Made by a program: the position numbers and the translations under genes
The notes under the pieces: model-generated
What the model was told of the DNA's origin: nothing
The model's input: only the letters and a program-made list of their open reading frames with translations
Databases searched by the model: none
Shown: positions 1 to 11,342 of the stretch, in pieces
How the letters are laid out: the number at the start of each line of letters is the position of its first letter
Numbering within the stretch: position 1 is the first letter of the stretch
Assembly: GCF_038396675.1 (NCBI RefSeq)
Contig: NC_088927.1
Span: 42,306,001 to 42,370,000 of the forward strand
Source of the DNA: Hydra vulgaris
Taxonomy: Eukaryota > Cnidaria > Hydrozoa > Anthoathecata > Hydridae
Direction of reading: 5' to 3'
DNA: 64,000 nucleotides

Positions 1-241
1 TTTAGTCTCTATATAGATTTTTGTTTATATTCTTTACTTTATTTTGCTGTTATTAATAAGAATTCACTGTTTATTGGCAATAAATAAATAATCCTTAAAA
101 AAATGCTTTTATCAACAGGGCTGACAACACGGGTTTTAAAGTTTTAAAGGGGCACAATCGTCAGTTTATAAAAAAAAAATATCTTGATATTTCTAAAAAA
201 TTCATGATATTTCTAAAAAATAAAAATTCCATTAAAAAAAA

Positions 242-279
242 GTGTGTGTGTGGGGAGGGGGAGGTGGTGGTGGTGGGGA
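242..279 (+). repeat. GT/G-rich tract with quadruplex potential
   Basis: A (GT)n run passes directly into G4, G5 and repeated GGT blocks, an island of G in very AT-rich sequence. It could form a G-quadruplex on the plus strand. Simple sequence; no gene seen. Confidence 0.5.
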
Positions 280-620
280 TTTGCGAGTTTTTAGAGTCGG
301 CTATGATCAATGTCTAAAATTTTATGAAACATAATGTAAAATGCGAAAGAAAGCTTTAATATTTTGAAATCAAAAAAGGATATTAACTTCATTGATCGGA
401 ATAGTATTATACTGTATTTTAAAGTTAAAAATCATAAAACTATTAATTGTTCGAGAATTTCGAGATATTTCAAAAAAAATTCGAGAATAATTCGTTTTAT
501 TAAAGCGATTTCAATACTTCAGGAGACATTAACATTAAAGTTTTTTTTGGTAATATCAACCATTTATTTGCTATTGATAGATTACAGGCCCGTACAGTGG
601 TAATTTTTAGGATGGGGTAG

Positions 621-670
621 TGTTCTAAACGGCCTTTTTTTTTAAAAAAAAAAAAAGGCCGTTTAGAACA
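621..670. repeat. 50-bp perfect inverted repeat (hairpin)
   Basis: A 14-base arm beginning TGTTCTAAACGGCC is followed by T9 and A13, then the exact reverse complement of the arm. The transcript of either strand would form a stable stem. It may be a mini-foldback element; nothing coding overlaps it. Confidence 0.85.
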
Positions 671-3088
671 GCAAATAGCATACTTGTTCAAATTTTATTA
701 TAAAACTTGCCTGAAACAAAGAGAATTTATAAAAAAAGGGGGTCGATTGCACGCAAAAATAGAATAGTATTTCGCAGCAGTAAAGATTCAAGTTCAAATA
801 AGTAAAGTAAAGATTCAAATTCAAAAAACCTTTTTACTTTAGGTATGTAAAATTAAATTTTAATGGTATGTAAAATGATATTGAACAACTAAAAAAAAAT
901 TAAGTTTAAAGTGACTAAATTGAATAAAGTTTAAAATGCCAATAACTTAATATCAAAACATCAAAAGACAGGTGTAAAAATTAGCTACTACCTGAATACT
1001 GCCAACATGATCAAAACTTGCATTTTTAGCGGATACATAAAATATTTTCATTCAGATTCTAATAAGAAATTTTTCAAATAGTGCTAGTATGCACGTTTAT
1101 TTTAATGATAATTATATTACTAAATGGTGATTTTTCACAGTGGCACACTTTACTGTACCGACAATTAGAAATTGCTTAAAAGAATCGTTGCGTTCAATAA
1201 TGATGGAACAAATGTGGAAACAAATGCGAAGATGATTACCACGTTATCTTGAAATGATACAGTGTGGCAGTTTTGTTCAATTTAAAAAATTAGAAAGTCC
1301 TTTCAAATCACTTTTGACAACTTTAAACCTGATTTTGTCCCTAAACAATTATAAGTGTCCTACATTTTTTTTCAATTCATAACTTTCAGAAGTGGCTGTG
1401 TTAAGAGGTTAAAAACAGCAGTTTAACTCGCTGAAGTTTTCCCTTCAAGATTTACTAGAGTTATTTATGGAAAGATGGTTAATGCGACTTTGTCAGACAC
1501 TCCATTTACTACGACATTCATTGAATAAACAAATAAAAGCTAGACGTTCATAAGATGTCTTTTTAGGACTAAATGCCGGCTGGGTGGTTTTCATAAACAT
1601 TAGCCATGGATAAGCCTTATAATTTTTGGTAAAAATTTTTCGTAGCTTTATGCTTATGCAAAATGAGAATGTTTTGCAAAAAAATGCGGTGATTGAGCCT
1701 GAGAACAAAAATACCACAAAATCTTTCAGGCCCAAAAACATCTAGTGATATTTTGTGATGATATGTGAGAATAATGATTTTATAAAATAATTGAATTTAA
1801 AATGTTACATTAAATTTAAATTCATCGACGGTTAACTTTATCTAACAATCCTTTAGTTCTTAAAAGTTATAACTATGGAAAATATACAGGCAGCCATTTT
1901 TAGTACCTGAATTCTAAATTAAATAAAAATTCTAAATTGAGAATGGCGCTTGTTAGACATATATGGAAGCAGGTGTGGTGTCTTTTCCTAAATCATACTT
2001 TCATCAAATGTAAGTTTTCTCCGCAACTTTTGTAAGTTTTATCCACAACTTTTTTCATTGTAACTCAAAAGTGGAGATAAAGCAAATTAGTTCTAATCTT
2101 GCAATTTGTTATTTTTTTTATGCGAGTATAAAACATTATACACATTGCTTTTCTGTTAAAAGATTTTTCATTGGTCCTTCAAACCTTAAATACATTGTCT
2201 TTCAAAATGAAGTGAAAAATGACTATATAAACTCTATTTTTTGCTGGTATTTACCCTTAACTCAGTATCAACAATGCTTAGACAAAACTTGAGATAACCT
2301 TTACCACCATAAAATCCGAGCTTAACAAAATACCAACCAGAAAGTTTGCGAGATTAAGTAGCATGGTTCGCAAGATTCGATGAATCATCGCAGTGAGCAA
2401 CAACCAAAACTGTTCCAGAATCTCCTTTTCCGTCGGTAATTTTCGAATGGCGGAAGCGTTTATTTAAATGTGAAAAGGAAAAAAAGAGAAAAAAAGGAAA
2501 GGCGAAGGAAATTTTTTTGAAGAAAAACGAAGATTAGTTAAAAATAAAGTAAAATAAGAAAATTATTGAAAGGTATAAATGAATTAAAAGGTTGAAGAAA
2601 AATAAAACACGAAAATAAATTAAAACGTAAAAATAAATCGCTACCAATTTTTCTACACCTTTTTTTTTTCGGCAAAAATAACAAATCATTATTATTTGTT
2701 TATTTTATTTTGTAGGAGTTATTTTTATGTAGAAGTTTTTGTGTTTGCGTTTTCGTTTTTGTAGCTTTTGCTTTCATTTTGTCGTTTATGTGTTTGCCTT
2801 TTTGTTTGTGTAAAGTTTGTTATTATTTGTGCGTTTGTTGCTAATTATTTTTATTGTTGTTCTCTGTTTTTTTATTTTACCAAATTTTCTTTACCTTTCT
2901 TTTTTTACTAAAAATAACATATAAGATTGCTATTATTTTTTAATTTAATTCAATTTTATTTTGTAGAAGTTCTTGTGTTTGCCTTTTTTGTTTTGAAGTT
3001 TTTGCTTTCATTTTGTAGTTTTTGTGTTTTAACGTTTCGTTTGTATAAAGTTTGTTTTTATTTGTGCTGTTTTGCTAACTATTTTTAA
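671..3088. other. AT-rich spacer without an identified gene
   Basis: No supported gene. From 2,480 to 3,080 the plus strand is T-rich with scattered TTG/TTA motifs. A minus-strand coding-looking stretch at about 2,333-2,460 (residues such as KITDGKGDSG) has a stop after about 34 codons and could not be assigned to a family. Confidence 0.5.
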
Positions 3089-3400
3089 TTTTTGTTTGCT
3101 GTTGTTATTGAGTGTTTTTGTTTGCTGTTGTTATTGAGTGTTTTTGTTTGCTGTTGTTATTGAGTGTTTTTGTTTGCTGTTGTTATTGAGTGTTTTTGTT
3201 TGCTGTTGTTATTGAGTGTTTTTGTTTGCTGTTGTTATTGAGTGTTTTTGTTTGCTGTTGTTATTAAGTGTTTTTGTTTGCTGTTGTTATTGAGTGTTTT
3301 TGTTTGCTGTTGTTATTGAGTGTTTTTTTTTGCTGTTGTTATTGAGTGTTTTTGTTTGCTGTTGTTATTGAGTGTTTTTGTTTGCTGTTGTTATTGAGTG
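3089..3400 (+). repeat. 26-bp minisatellite, 12 copies
   Basis: The unit TTTTTGTTTGCTGTTGTTAT followed by TGAGTG repeats head to tail 12.0 times. Copies are nearly identical: one carries TTAAGTG instead of TTGAGTG and one has a longer T run, which suggests recent expansion or homogenisation. Confidence 0.95.
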
Positions 3401-3724
3401 TTTTCATATTTTTGTTGTCTTATAATTTAACTTATTATAGCTTTATCGTTTATTATTATTTATTTTTATTAGATATTATTATTATTTTTAGCTTTATCAT
3501 TATTATTGTTTAAGTTACTTTCATTTACGAATATTTTTATTTATTATTATTGCTGTTAGTTTTTTTGTTTGTTTATTTTATTTAGGTGTCATTCCAATGA
3601 CTAGTTCTTAACTATATAAGCGACACCTAACCTAATTTTGTTAAATTACAAAAAACTTGCAATTTTTTAATTATAGGTTGAATAAATGGAAAAAAATAAA
3701 AAAGTCACTGCAGGTAAAAAATCA

Positions 3725-3904
3725 CTAAAGTGTTGACCTGCTCTTAGGAAATTTCTTCTTATAACAATTTGACTCTATCATCTTGCTGCTCGGTTTACAG
3801 TTCCAACCAGTTTTTTTAATCCTTTGTTCAATTGCCCCGTCTTTAATTGAACATTTACAAGAGCTAGAGTGGTCAGTTTTAGAGCAATTGATAGTGGTTG
3901 GACA
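3725..3904 (-). CDS. Cysteine-rich terminal exon of an unidentified gene
   Basis: On the minus strand a clear acceptor (TATTTTGGTTTCAG) is followed by 59 uninterrupted codons and a TAG stop. The reading is phase 0 and contains six cysteines (exon residues 1, 7, 16, 18, 36 and 47) in a Lys/Ser-rich background, for example CPTTINCSK and SCKCSIKDG. The composition suggests a secreted or extracellular protein, but no family was recognised. Upstream exons would lie to the right on the minus strand, across the repeat and 8-kb insertion region, and were not located. It could be a chance open stretch; the acceptor, stop and cysteine content argue for a real exon. Confidence 0.45.
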   Translation of the reverse strand, partial: CPTTINCSKTDHSSSCKCSIKDGAIEQRIKKTGWNCKPSSKMIESNCYKKKFPKSRSTL

Positions 3905-4042
3905 CTGAAACCAAAATATACATATTTTTTCTTTATACTAAACTTTGTTTAGAAAGTTTGTATAAAACTTTCAAATTATTTGTTTTTAAAGTGATTAGAA
4001 ACTTGTTAAAAATATACTTCCCGAAACCTATCTTGCCTCTTT

Positions 4043-4313
4043 TTTAAAAATCATTTAGGTATAAACATTCACCTAGGGTAATTGTAAATAAAGGTCTATC
4101 AGGTGCATTAGCAAGTCAAATAGTTTCTTCAAAGGGTAATTCTTTATTGGAAATAACTTGAGATGCAACTTGTTTGAATGCTTTGGCATCTTTTGCTGCA
4201 AAAGGTTTTTCTTGAACTTTATTTTAAGGCAAACCTTTTGGTTTATTCTTAATGGTGGCTTGTTCTTTATGATGATGTTTTTTTTACAGCTTTGAACGAC
4301 CAATTTGGCAGAT
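4043..4313 (-). pseudogene. Degenerate unidentified coding remnant
   Basis: One minus-strand frame reads as coherent protein (motifs CQIGRSKL, QEKPFAAKDAKAFKQVASQV, ANAPDRPLFTITLGE) but is broken by three in-frame stops (TAA, TAA, TGA), each where a CAA or CGA codon would be expected. It abuts the start of the repeat unit at 4,314. The family was not recognised; it may be the decayed end of a transposon or processed gene. Confidence 0.35.
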
Positions 4314-5029
4314 TAGGCATTAATACATTGTGCCTCTTAGTTCAGGTCTCACTTGTATTGAATTAAATTAAACAAAAGAGGGAGTATAACTTCTTCCCTT
4401 CTTGTTTCCTGGGTAAAATTGTTCTACACGATTCGCAGAGTCCATGTGGTACCCGCCCAGGAAAAAAAGTTTTATAGAATTTCTATAAACTTTTGGAACA
4501 TATGGTCTATAGAAATTCTATAGAATTTTATAGAATTTTTATAGAATCTTATTAATTTCTATAGAAATTCCAATAGAACTTTTTTTTCTACTTTTTATTT
4601 TATAGAAAAAAAAGTTTTATAGCAATTTTTATAGAAATTAATAGACATTCTATAGAAATTTTATAGCATTTCTATATAATTTATTTAACACTCATGTAAT
4701 CTTTATTTTGAAAATTTTGAGGTATAAGTTTTGAGGTATAAGTAGCAAAAAACAAAATATAAATTAAAGCTGCCATAAATCGTTAACCAGTTAACCAATC
4801 CGGCTAAATTTTTTATCCGGAGTTTGTTGCGGCCATATGCTACATATGCACCAATTTTATCAAAGTATATAAAGTTGTTCTTATTTTACAGGTGTTTTTA
4901 TTTTCGCACTATTTAGTCAAAATTTCACCAAACTGAAACATTCAAATTTAATTATTTTCCTCGGACAAAATTAAATGATTTTAAAATTTGCATCAAAGAG
5001 TACCTTGATGTGTACCTTGATGTGTCGGC
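4314..5029 (+). repeat. Tandem repeat unit, copy A (preserves empty site)
   Basis: Starts with ACATTGTGCCTCTTAGTTCA-type sequence and ends with GCATCAAAGAGTACCTTGAT. The same start recurs at 5,030 and the same end at about 13,336-13,415, so the unit is tandemly duplicated. Copy A contains an AT-rich insertion at 4,459-4,690 but keeps the uninterrupted sequence CTGAAACATTCAAATTT at about 4,935-4,951, where copy B carries the 8-kb element. Confidence 0.8.
4459..4690. repeat. Insertion rich in TATAGAA/TTCTATA palindromes
   Basis: Relative to copy B, copy A is interrupted after GGTACCCG. The inserted sequence starts CCCAGGAAAAAAAGTTTTAT and consists of many overlapping TTTATAGAAATTCTATAGAA-like palindromic motifs. 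It looks like a MITE-like or satellite-like insertion; its right boundary is not clear. Confidence 0.5.
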
Positions 5030-5218
5030 AATAACACATTGTGCCTCTTAGTTCAGGTCTCATTTGTATTAAATTAAATTAAACAAAGGAGGGAGTATAA
5101 CTTCTTCCCTTCTTGTTTCCTGGTAAAATTATTTCCTTGTGTCCTTTTGGTACCCGAAAATGACTGATACTGATCTTTTTTTTTCGCACTATAAAGTCGA
5201 AATTTCACCTAACTTAAA
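5030..5218 (+). repeat. Repeat unit copy B, left half
   Basis: Repeats the first ~100 bp of copy A almost exactly (GTGCCTCTTAGTTCAGGTCT; GTATAACTTCTTCCCTTCTT), then TTTCACCTAACTTAAA, where the large element begins. The final AA at 5,217-5,218 is the probable target duplication. Confidence 0.8.
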
Positions 5219-5530
5219 CCCAGTAAACACACAAACGTCTACTAAACGTCAAAACAACGTTTCAACAAAATGTTCAGATTTGGTCAATTATCCGTTTAGA
5301 ATGAAATCCAGATTAACGTTTAGAACAAACGTCCATAAAACGTCTATATTCAAACGTATTTTAGACGTCTATTATAGGATTATTATACGTATATAAAGCG
5401 TTTAGGTTTTGTCTAATTTACATTTAAATCTAGTCTAATTAACGTATATAAAGCGTTTAGATTTAGTCTAAGTAAACGTATATTAAACTTGTCTATTAGT
5501 TTCTTTGATTTAGTTAACGTAAATTTAATT
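5219..5530. repeat. Subterminal ACGTTTA-rich repeat zone, left
   Basis: Short motifs such as AAACGTCTA, ACGTTTAGA and ACGTATATAAAGCGTTTAG recur many times in both orientations. Similar arrays at the right end suggest subterminal binding sites for the element's transposase (inference). Confidence 0.7.
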
Positions 5531-5940
5531 TATTTAAGCTTTAAAACTAATATAAGTTAAAATTACGTAGTAACTTTTTAACTTTATATAAGTAATAAGA
5601 GCTATATAGGTCATGAAATTTATAAATAGGATATAGTTGTTAAAAGTAATAAAATTTATAAATAAGATATAGTTATAAAAGACCTGGTCTTATTATTTAT
5701 ATTTTTTATAACTATTATAATATGTTTATAAACTTTTATACCATACTACTTATACTATACTTTTATTTTATAAAACTATGTATAAAGTATAACCTTATAT
5801 AAAAAATTTTCATATAGTGGGGGTTTAGAGAAAAAATGTTTGTGCACTGTGCTTGTTTATGTTTCGATAATAAAAAAAAATTAAATGATCAAGCTTTTGG
5901 CAGTGGAAATATTATATTAAAAAATTTCTATCAAATATTT

Positions 5941-6583
5941 TTTAAGAGTCATTTTTTGTAAGAATCAGGCAGTCAATGGAAGTGACCTCCTCCAAATTGC
6001 TTGAATTTTTTATATATTGATAAGAATATAGAGAAAACCTGTTGGGGAAAAAAAAAATTTTCAAAAATGTTTCGTTCACTCGGAATCTGGGCTTAAATTT
6101 TTGAGATTTTTTTAAAAATTTTTAGAAATTTAGTTTTTGCCACCTTTGAACCCATTTTTTTGGCAAGGCAAAAAGTTGCACATAGCTTTTGTAGTTAATA
6201 TCAGACGTAACCCAAAAGCTCTCTCCAAAAAACATAAAAAAGTTGCGTGACACTGTGCGGTTGGCTAAATATCATAGTTCAAAAGTACAAAATCAATCAG
6301 TTTTGTCAACTTTTAATCGGAGTTAATTCTAGCGGCGAAGTGTTGCACACAATTTTTCTTTTAGGATTTGAAATTATCAAAGGTATTGAGTCTAAAAATG
6401 CAAAGAAAGTTATGTGATACCTAAGGCCTATTAATATATTAAGGCTTGAAATTGGAAAAAAATGTTTTAGTATACTTACAAAATGAACCATTACGGCAGA
6501 GGCGCTTAGTTTTGTAAAAATGTAAACATATCCAACTGTCAATACAAAAAGGTCCTAACATAATAATAAAAAAAATTCGTGTG
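5941..6583 (+). repeat. Left long terminal inverted repeat
   Basis: Matches the reverse complement of 11,343-11,997 over nearly its whole length with scattered substitutions and a ~12-bp indel near AGAATCAGGC. The inner boundary lies after AAAAAAATTCGTGTGAT. The ORF-like stretch inside the repeat appears in both arms and is not treated as a gene. Confidence 0.85.
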
Positions 6584-7063
6584 ATCTTTAGATATTAAGT
6601 AAAAAATAAAGGTACAAATTGTTAAAAATGATTAAGTACGAAGAGATATTTTTTTGGACACACAGATGAGGTTTTCGCTCACAATAAAATTTCTATCATC
6701 CAAAATTAGCATTTAGCATTACACAAAACATTGCACGTAATGTTAAGAAAAAATTTAAGCGTTTCTGACTATGATACAGTAATCATAACAATTGAAATAA
6801 ATAATAATAAAAAACAATACATGATCAGAAGTGAATTATTTAAATTTACGTCATAACCAAATAACTTGTGGTGATCGAATGGAAGAAGAATCGCTGATAT
6901 CACGATTGTGGAGAAACAAGTTAGTGGGCGGTTGTTTACTTTACCATAAAAATGTCTTGACTTTATTTTAACGATCTTTAAAATTTGCATAAATAGAGTA
7001 GATATTTTATCATTGCTATTGAGAAATAGGTACTGCATAAATAGAACTTGTTTTTAGTTGAGT

Positions 7064-7213
7064 ATGAAACAAAATAAATATTTTTATGAAAACTGTTGTT
7101 GCTTTTCAAAAGGAAATTGTGGATCATTCAAAAAACATAAAATTATAAACAAAATGTTCTACATTCATCAGCTGGGAGATGTTGATGTTAAGAAACACCT
7201 CATCAACTTAAAG
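7064..7213 (+). CDS. First coding exon of the TIR-element gene
   Basis: ATG at 7,064 opens 50 codons that end at a good donor (AAG|GTAATT). The peptide contains clustered cysteines (ENCCCFSKGNCGSF) and ends GDVDVKKHLINLK. Splicing at phase 0 to 7,511 (acceptor TTGTTTTTAG) continues VMRLNDNNIW without a break. An upstream acceptor-like TTTTTAG at 7,051-7,057 leaves open a further 5' exon. Confidence 0.65.
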
Positions 7214-10200
7214 GTAATTATGTATTTTAAATTTACGCAGACTGTAATATAATTTTTATAATTACATACTTTATAACTTCTCTGCAATAAGATTTTGAGA
7301 CAAAGTTCTTTAAACAAAAAAAAATAGCTCTTTTAATTAATTCCTCACTCTTTTAATAAATAATCACTAAATTAATCACACTCTTGCAATATTGTATTTT
7401 AATAATAACAACAATGTATTTCAAACTTGTAAACATTTTTCGTGAAGAGTCAGATTATAAACAATGCTTTAAATGACACACTTAATAATTGTTAAAAAAA
7501 TTGTTTTTAGGTCATGCGATTAAACGATAATAATATTTGGGAAGAAAATGGACTTATTGCAAATAGACTTAAAAGAAATCTTGAAAAGGATGAACAAATA
7601 TGTGCTTTTCACCGGTACACGTTTGGTATTGCATGGAGTCCTCCAAAAACATGCTTTCATCCTCAACATCTAAATATAAAAGGAAAAAAATCTCCCGCTT
7701 TAAGGGCGTCACCAATACATGTCGTCATATCAATGTCAAAGCGATACAATGAAGTATTTTCAGTTGGTGCAATGCTGTGTTTTACCCATTTAAAGCAAGA
7801 AACTGCTTTATCTAGAGTCAACGAAAACACCAATTTATGTACAGAAACACAAACACAACAAGAACAAACATATATGACACCTGCTACTCCAGATGAAGAA
7901 TTTGATCCCGGTGAAATTAATGTTTCACAGGAGATTTTGGACGAATCTCTAAGAAGCCGTGAGAGTGTAACTGAGGTTCTTAATGCAAGTCCAATAAAAT
8001 TTAGATTAAAAAGGAAGTTCGAATATCTGGAAGATACTACTAAAGATAAGTTAAAACGCAAGTATGTTCGCCTAGAAAACTTATTAAAGAAAAAATTTGC
8101 GGAAGCTGTTGCTCCCGGACAAGAGGAAATACTTATAGATTTTCTTAACAGTAAAAATGTTGATGAAATAAATAGCCCTCTCCCAATTGAAATTATTCGT
8201 GCTCAGAAAGTATATAAGCAAAGTGATTCCATGGGAAAGTTAGTTATCCTCTCATTATTAGACCATACCAAGTATACCAAAAAGTTTATAATGAACACAT
8301 TTGAGTGTACCAAACATCGTATAGAAACAGCAAGAAAATGGCATGCATCTCATAAAGGGTTGGCATTTCCAGAGAAGAAAGTATTCGTCTGATCTAGTCT
8401 TGATCAAACAAAGTGTGAACATTTCTTAGACTTTATATTTACAAGCGGTATTTTGCATGATGTTGCTTATGGAATAACCAAATTAAAATACGACAGCGGT
8501 GAAGAACAAAAGATAGTGCATGCAATACTGACGACAAAATATAGCCACGCTATCATGTTCTATCGAAAAAGTTGTAGTGAAAACAATTATATACCATTAT
8601 CTGATTCAAGTTTGTGGAAAGTATTGCATGCAATAAAACCTTCAAGTCGAAAAAGCTTAGCTGGATTAGATGATGTTACTGCTTCAGGCATGAATGGTTT
8701 TCAAACATTACAAAAATGGCACAAAGATTTAGTTCTAAATCTCTCGAAGCTGCCCTTGAAAAAGGAAAAAGGTATTTGAAAACAAGTTATCAAACCAATT
8801 GTAGTGTCAATGACTCAAACATTTCTTCTCATAGCTCAAAATATGCCTTATCAGATCCATCTGAAAAAAATCTTCAATCCAACATAGAGATATCAGAAGT
8901 GGTATGTGCCGATTGCTATGATTTGTGCAAAGCTATCGAGATGATCAAAGAACTTACAATTCAAAATTCTGACGATGCTGATTCTATTTATGATTTGGAA
9001 ATTGCTGTAAAGGATGTATTCAACTACATAAAACACCTGATGAGAGATTCTCAACAGAAAAAGGCAAAAATCGAAGCTTTTAAGCAATTAAACGATGAAA
9101 CTGCTTTCTGGCTTATAGATTTTTGTCAAAAAATTCTTCCGGTTCGATACAGAGAGGGCCAAAGAGAGTATTTTGGCAAGAAAGGAATGAGTTTACATGT
9201 GGATATATTCTTCATAAAAATAGCAGGAAAGTTATTCAAACGTGTTTACTTTACTTCAATGTATAGGTGTGATCAGGGAATAGGTGATGTTGTTTCGTTA
9301 GCCACTGCAGTTTTAGACCAATTCAGAATTGATCAACCGCATATCAAGAAAATGTTTACCAAATCTGATAATGCCGGCTGCTATCAGGGAAATCTTTCAG
9401 CTGAAGCAATCTACAATGTATGCAAAGAGAGAGATATAAAGTTGCTGAGATATGATTATAATGAACCCTGTTGTGGAAAAGATCAATGTGACAGGGAGAG
9501 TGCAGTTGTAAAGACAATTTTAAGGAGTTACGTTGACTCTGGTAATAATCATTTGACTGCTAAAGATATACACAAGGCTATGCATTATAGTTTTGGCGCT
9601 AAAGATGCAAAAGTAGCAGTTGCTCAAATTAGCAGTGATAAAACTGTAGTTACTGGACCAAAGATTAAGAACATTAGCAACTATCACTCATTTGAGTTTG
9701 GTGAGAAAAGTATGAAGATGTGGCGTTATTTCAATATCGGTGAGGGAATTGAACAAAAGTATGGAAATCTTAAAATTCAACCCTCGATTAAGTTGTTGTT
9801 GCCATATAACAAAACAGATAATTCAATTAAGCGTAACAAGTCACTTAAGGAAAAACAGAAAAGAAGTGACAGGCAATTATATTCATTAAGATTTTGCACT
9901 GAAATGAATTGTACTTTATCATTTGAAAGCGATGCTGAGTTAGAAGAACACATGCTATCCGGTCTTCATACAGTTCCGAAAACATTAACATCATTGGATA
10001 AAGTTCGCAACTCGTTTGTTCATTAGATGAAAATTACTTCACAACTAAATATGCCAATTTCTTCATCCTCTAACATTGCTTCCGTAAAAGACAAACCACA
10101 TTGCATGAACATTTTTCTATTGCAAGGTTGGGCATTACCAGTTCGAAGTTCTTTTAGATTTTCAAATCAGCAGAAAGAACTGTTGTATAAATACTTTATT

Positions 10201-10474
10201 CGTGGAGAAGAATCAGGTAATAAAATGAGCCCTGAGCAGGTTCACATGCAGCTGAGGAGAGAACTTCCGCCTGATCAATATGTAACTAGCCAACAGATAA
10301 GATCTTTATTTTCAAGGTAGGCATTGTTGCTATCAAAACTTTTGCACATTAGATTATGTTTCTGACTGTTAAATAGTTCTTTTACAAATATGAAATTAAA
10401 ATTTAGGTGAAAGTTATAATTTTGTGTGTTTGTTTACATATGTTTAAAAATATGTACAATTGATATTGTTATAG

Positions 10475-10727
10475 ATTTAGTAACCTGAAAAGAAAAGGTA
10501 AGCTGGTAGAACCGACAACAGAAAATAATGAAAATAGTCAGGTTAACGATAACAAAGAAGTTTATGGCGAAAATGATGACTTTAATCTGGCAGGAGACAA
10601 TGAAGATGATAATAAATATGAGGAAGACATCGCCAATCTTGCAAAAGAAATTTGTCTTGTATGGAAAGTGAATGATTGGGTTGCTGTTGCATATGAAAAA
10701 CAATGGAATATTGGATATATTGTGGAG
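10475..10727 (+). CDS. Third exon: acidic linker and SH3-like segment
   Basis: The exon-2 donor TCAAG|GTAGGC (10,317) and acceptor GTTATAG (10,474) join ...SLFSR to FSNLKRKGKL. The exon encodes an acidic stretch rich in Asp/Glu/Asn, then LAKEICLVWKVNDWVAVAYE and QWNIGYIVE, ending at GAG|GTAATA. The last part resembles small beta-barrel domains at the C-terminus of this family. Confidence 0.65.
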
Positions 10728-10936
10728 GTAATATTATTCAAAGTATATATTAGTTTCAAGTTTTTATTTTGTTTTACAAAACAGTGCTCTAAAATAAAAG
10801 GAATATAAATAAAATGTAAAAATAATTTCAGAATGACATTATATAAGACTTTACAAGTTTTATTGAATGTAAGCAAAATTAAACAAATCATGAACTCTTT
10901 ATTATATTATTTTAAATGTTGCGCTAATACTTTTAG

Positions 10937-11161
10937 TTATCTCTAACTGGGATTAGAGTTAATTGTATGATTAACGGGCAAGAGAAGAATACTTTTCGCT
11001 GGCCAGTTTCTACCGAGGAGATAAATAACCAAACTGATAAAATTATCTGTTTAGTAAATGCTCCTTTTCTAATTACTGGTTGTGGCGATTATTCATTATC
11101 CGAAGAAGACTATAATACAGTCATATCATTATTCTTAGAGAAACTTACTGCAGCAGAGTAG
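10937..11161 (+). CDS. Terminal exon of the TIR-element gene
   Basis: Acceptor ATACTTTTAG at 10,936 and phase 0 entry give LSLTGIRVNCMINGQ, then TFRWPVSTEEIN and CLVNAPFLITGCGDYSLSEED, ending in TAG. The FRWP ... CLVNAPF pattern is the usual C-terminal ending of the family, which supports completeness. Confidence 0.65.
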   Translation, partial: LSLTGIRVNCMINGQEKNTFRWPVSTEEINNQTDKIICLVNAPFLITGCGDYSLSEEDYNTVISLFLEKLTAAE

Positions 11162-11342
11162 AAATTATGTGTGATGTGGTGGATAATGTGTGTAAATGAC
11201 TCTATTAATAAATGAAAAACTAATTTTTAAATGGAAAAACATTTAAATGTTTGATTTATGTTTTATTTAATTAGCAATATAGTTATCTTGATGTTAGATT
11301 TTTGTTCAGTTTTTAATTCATGTTATATCATGCGTGTGACAA

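Larger units (their letters stand above)
7064..11161 (+). pseudogene. Four-exon zinc-finger RNase-H-like transposase candidate, broken
   Basis: Exons 7,064-7,213, 7,511-10,316, 10,475-10,727 and 10,937-11,161 splice in phase into about 1,144 codons. In order: an N-terminal Cys/His region (CAFHRYTFGIAW, CFHPQH, AMLCFTH); a conserved central block (SLAGLDDVTASGMNGF); a likely RNase-H-fold core with acidic candidates in LHVDIFF (9,202), TKSDNAGCY (9,367) and QCDRESA (9,490); a C2H2 finger C-x4-C-x12-H-x5-H (9,895-9,969); an HTH-like segment (QGWALPVRSSFRFSNQQKEL ... YVTSQQIRSLFSR); an SH3-like tail (DWVAVAYEKQWNIGYI). The gene is broken by TGA at 8,390, a one-base loss in the A run near 8,711-8,715 and TAG at 10,024. 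The organisation matches a family of uncharacterised cnidarian proteins known to me only as hypotheticals. Position between long TIRs suggests it is the transposase (inference). Confidence 0.75.

Noticed and set aside
1493-1741. 82-codon minus-strand open frame
   Set aside because: Hydrophobic and Phe-rich as expected from AT-rich DNA; no motif, splice signal or repeat support.
2333-2460. Ribosomal-protein-like pseudogene (resembling the C-terminal part of L35a)
   Set aside because: A few residues agree (K-x-T, G-x-SG-x-V, SNL) but the expected C-terminus is absent and the match is too weak to name.
6306-6542. Open frame inside the left TIR, repeated at 11,372-11,623
   Set aside because: It is present in both inverted arms simply because they are copies; no start context, splice sites or recognised motif, and it lies outside the transposase gene.
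7058-7063. Upstream start for the TIR-element gene at TTG 7,058
   Set aside because: TTG is not a normal eukaryotic start; the in-frame ATG at 7,064 was chosen instead.
7663-8061. 132-codon minus-strand open frame
   Set aside because: Shadow of the plus-strand transposase exon, which has family motifs; the antisense frame has none.
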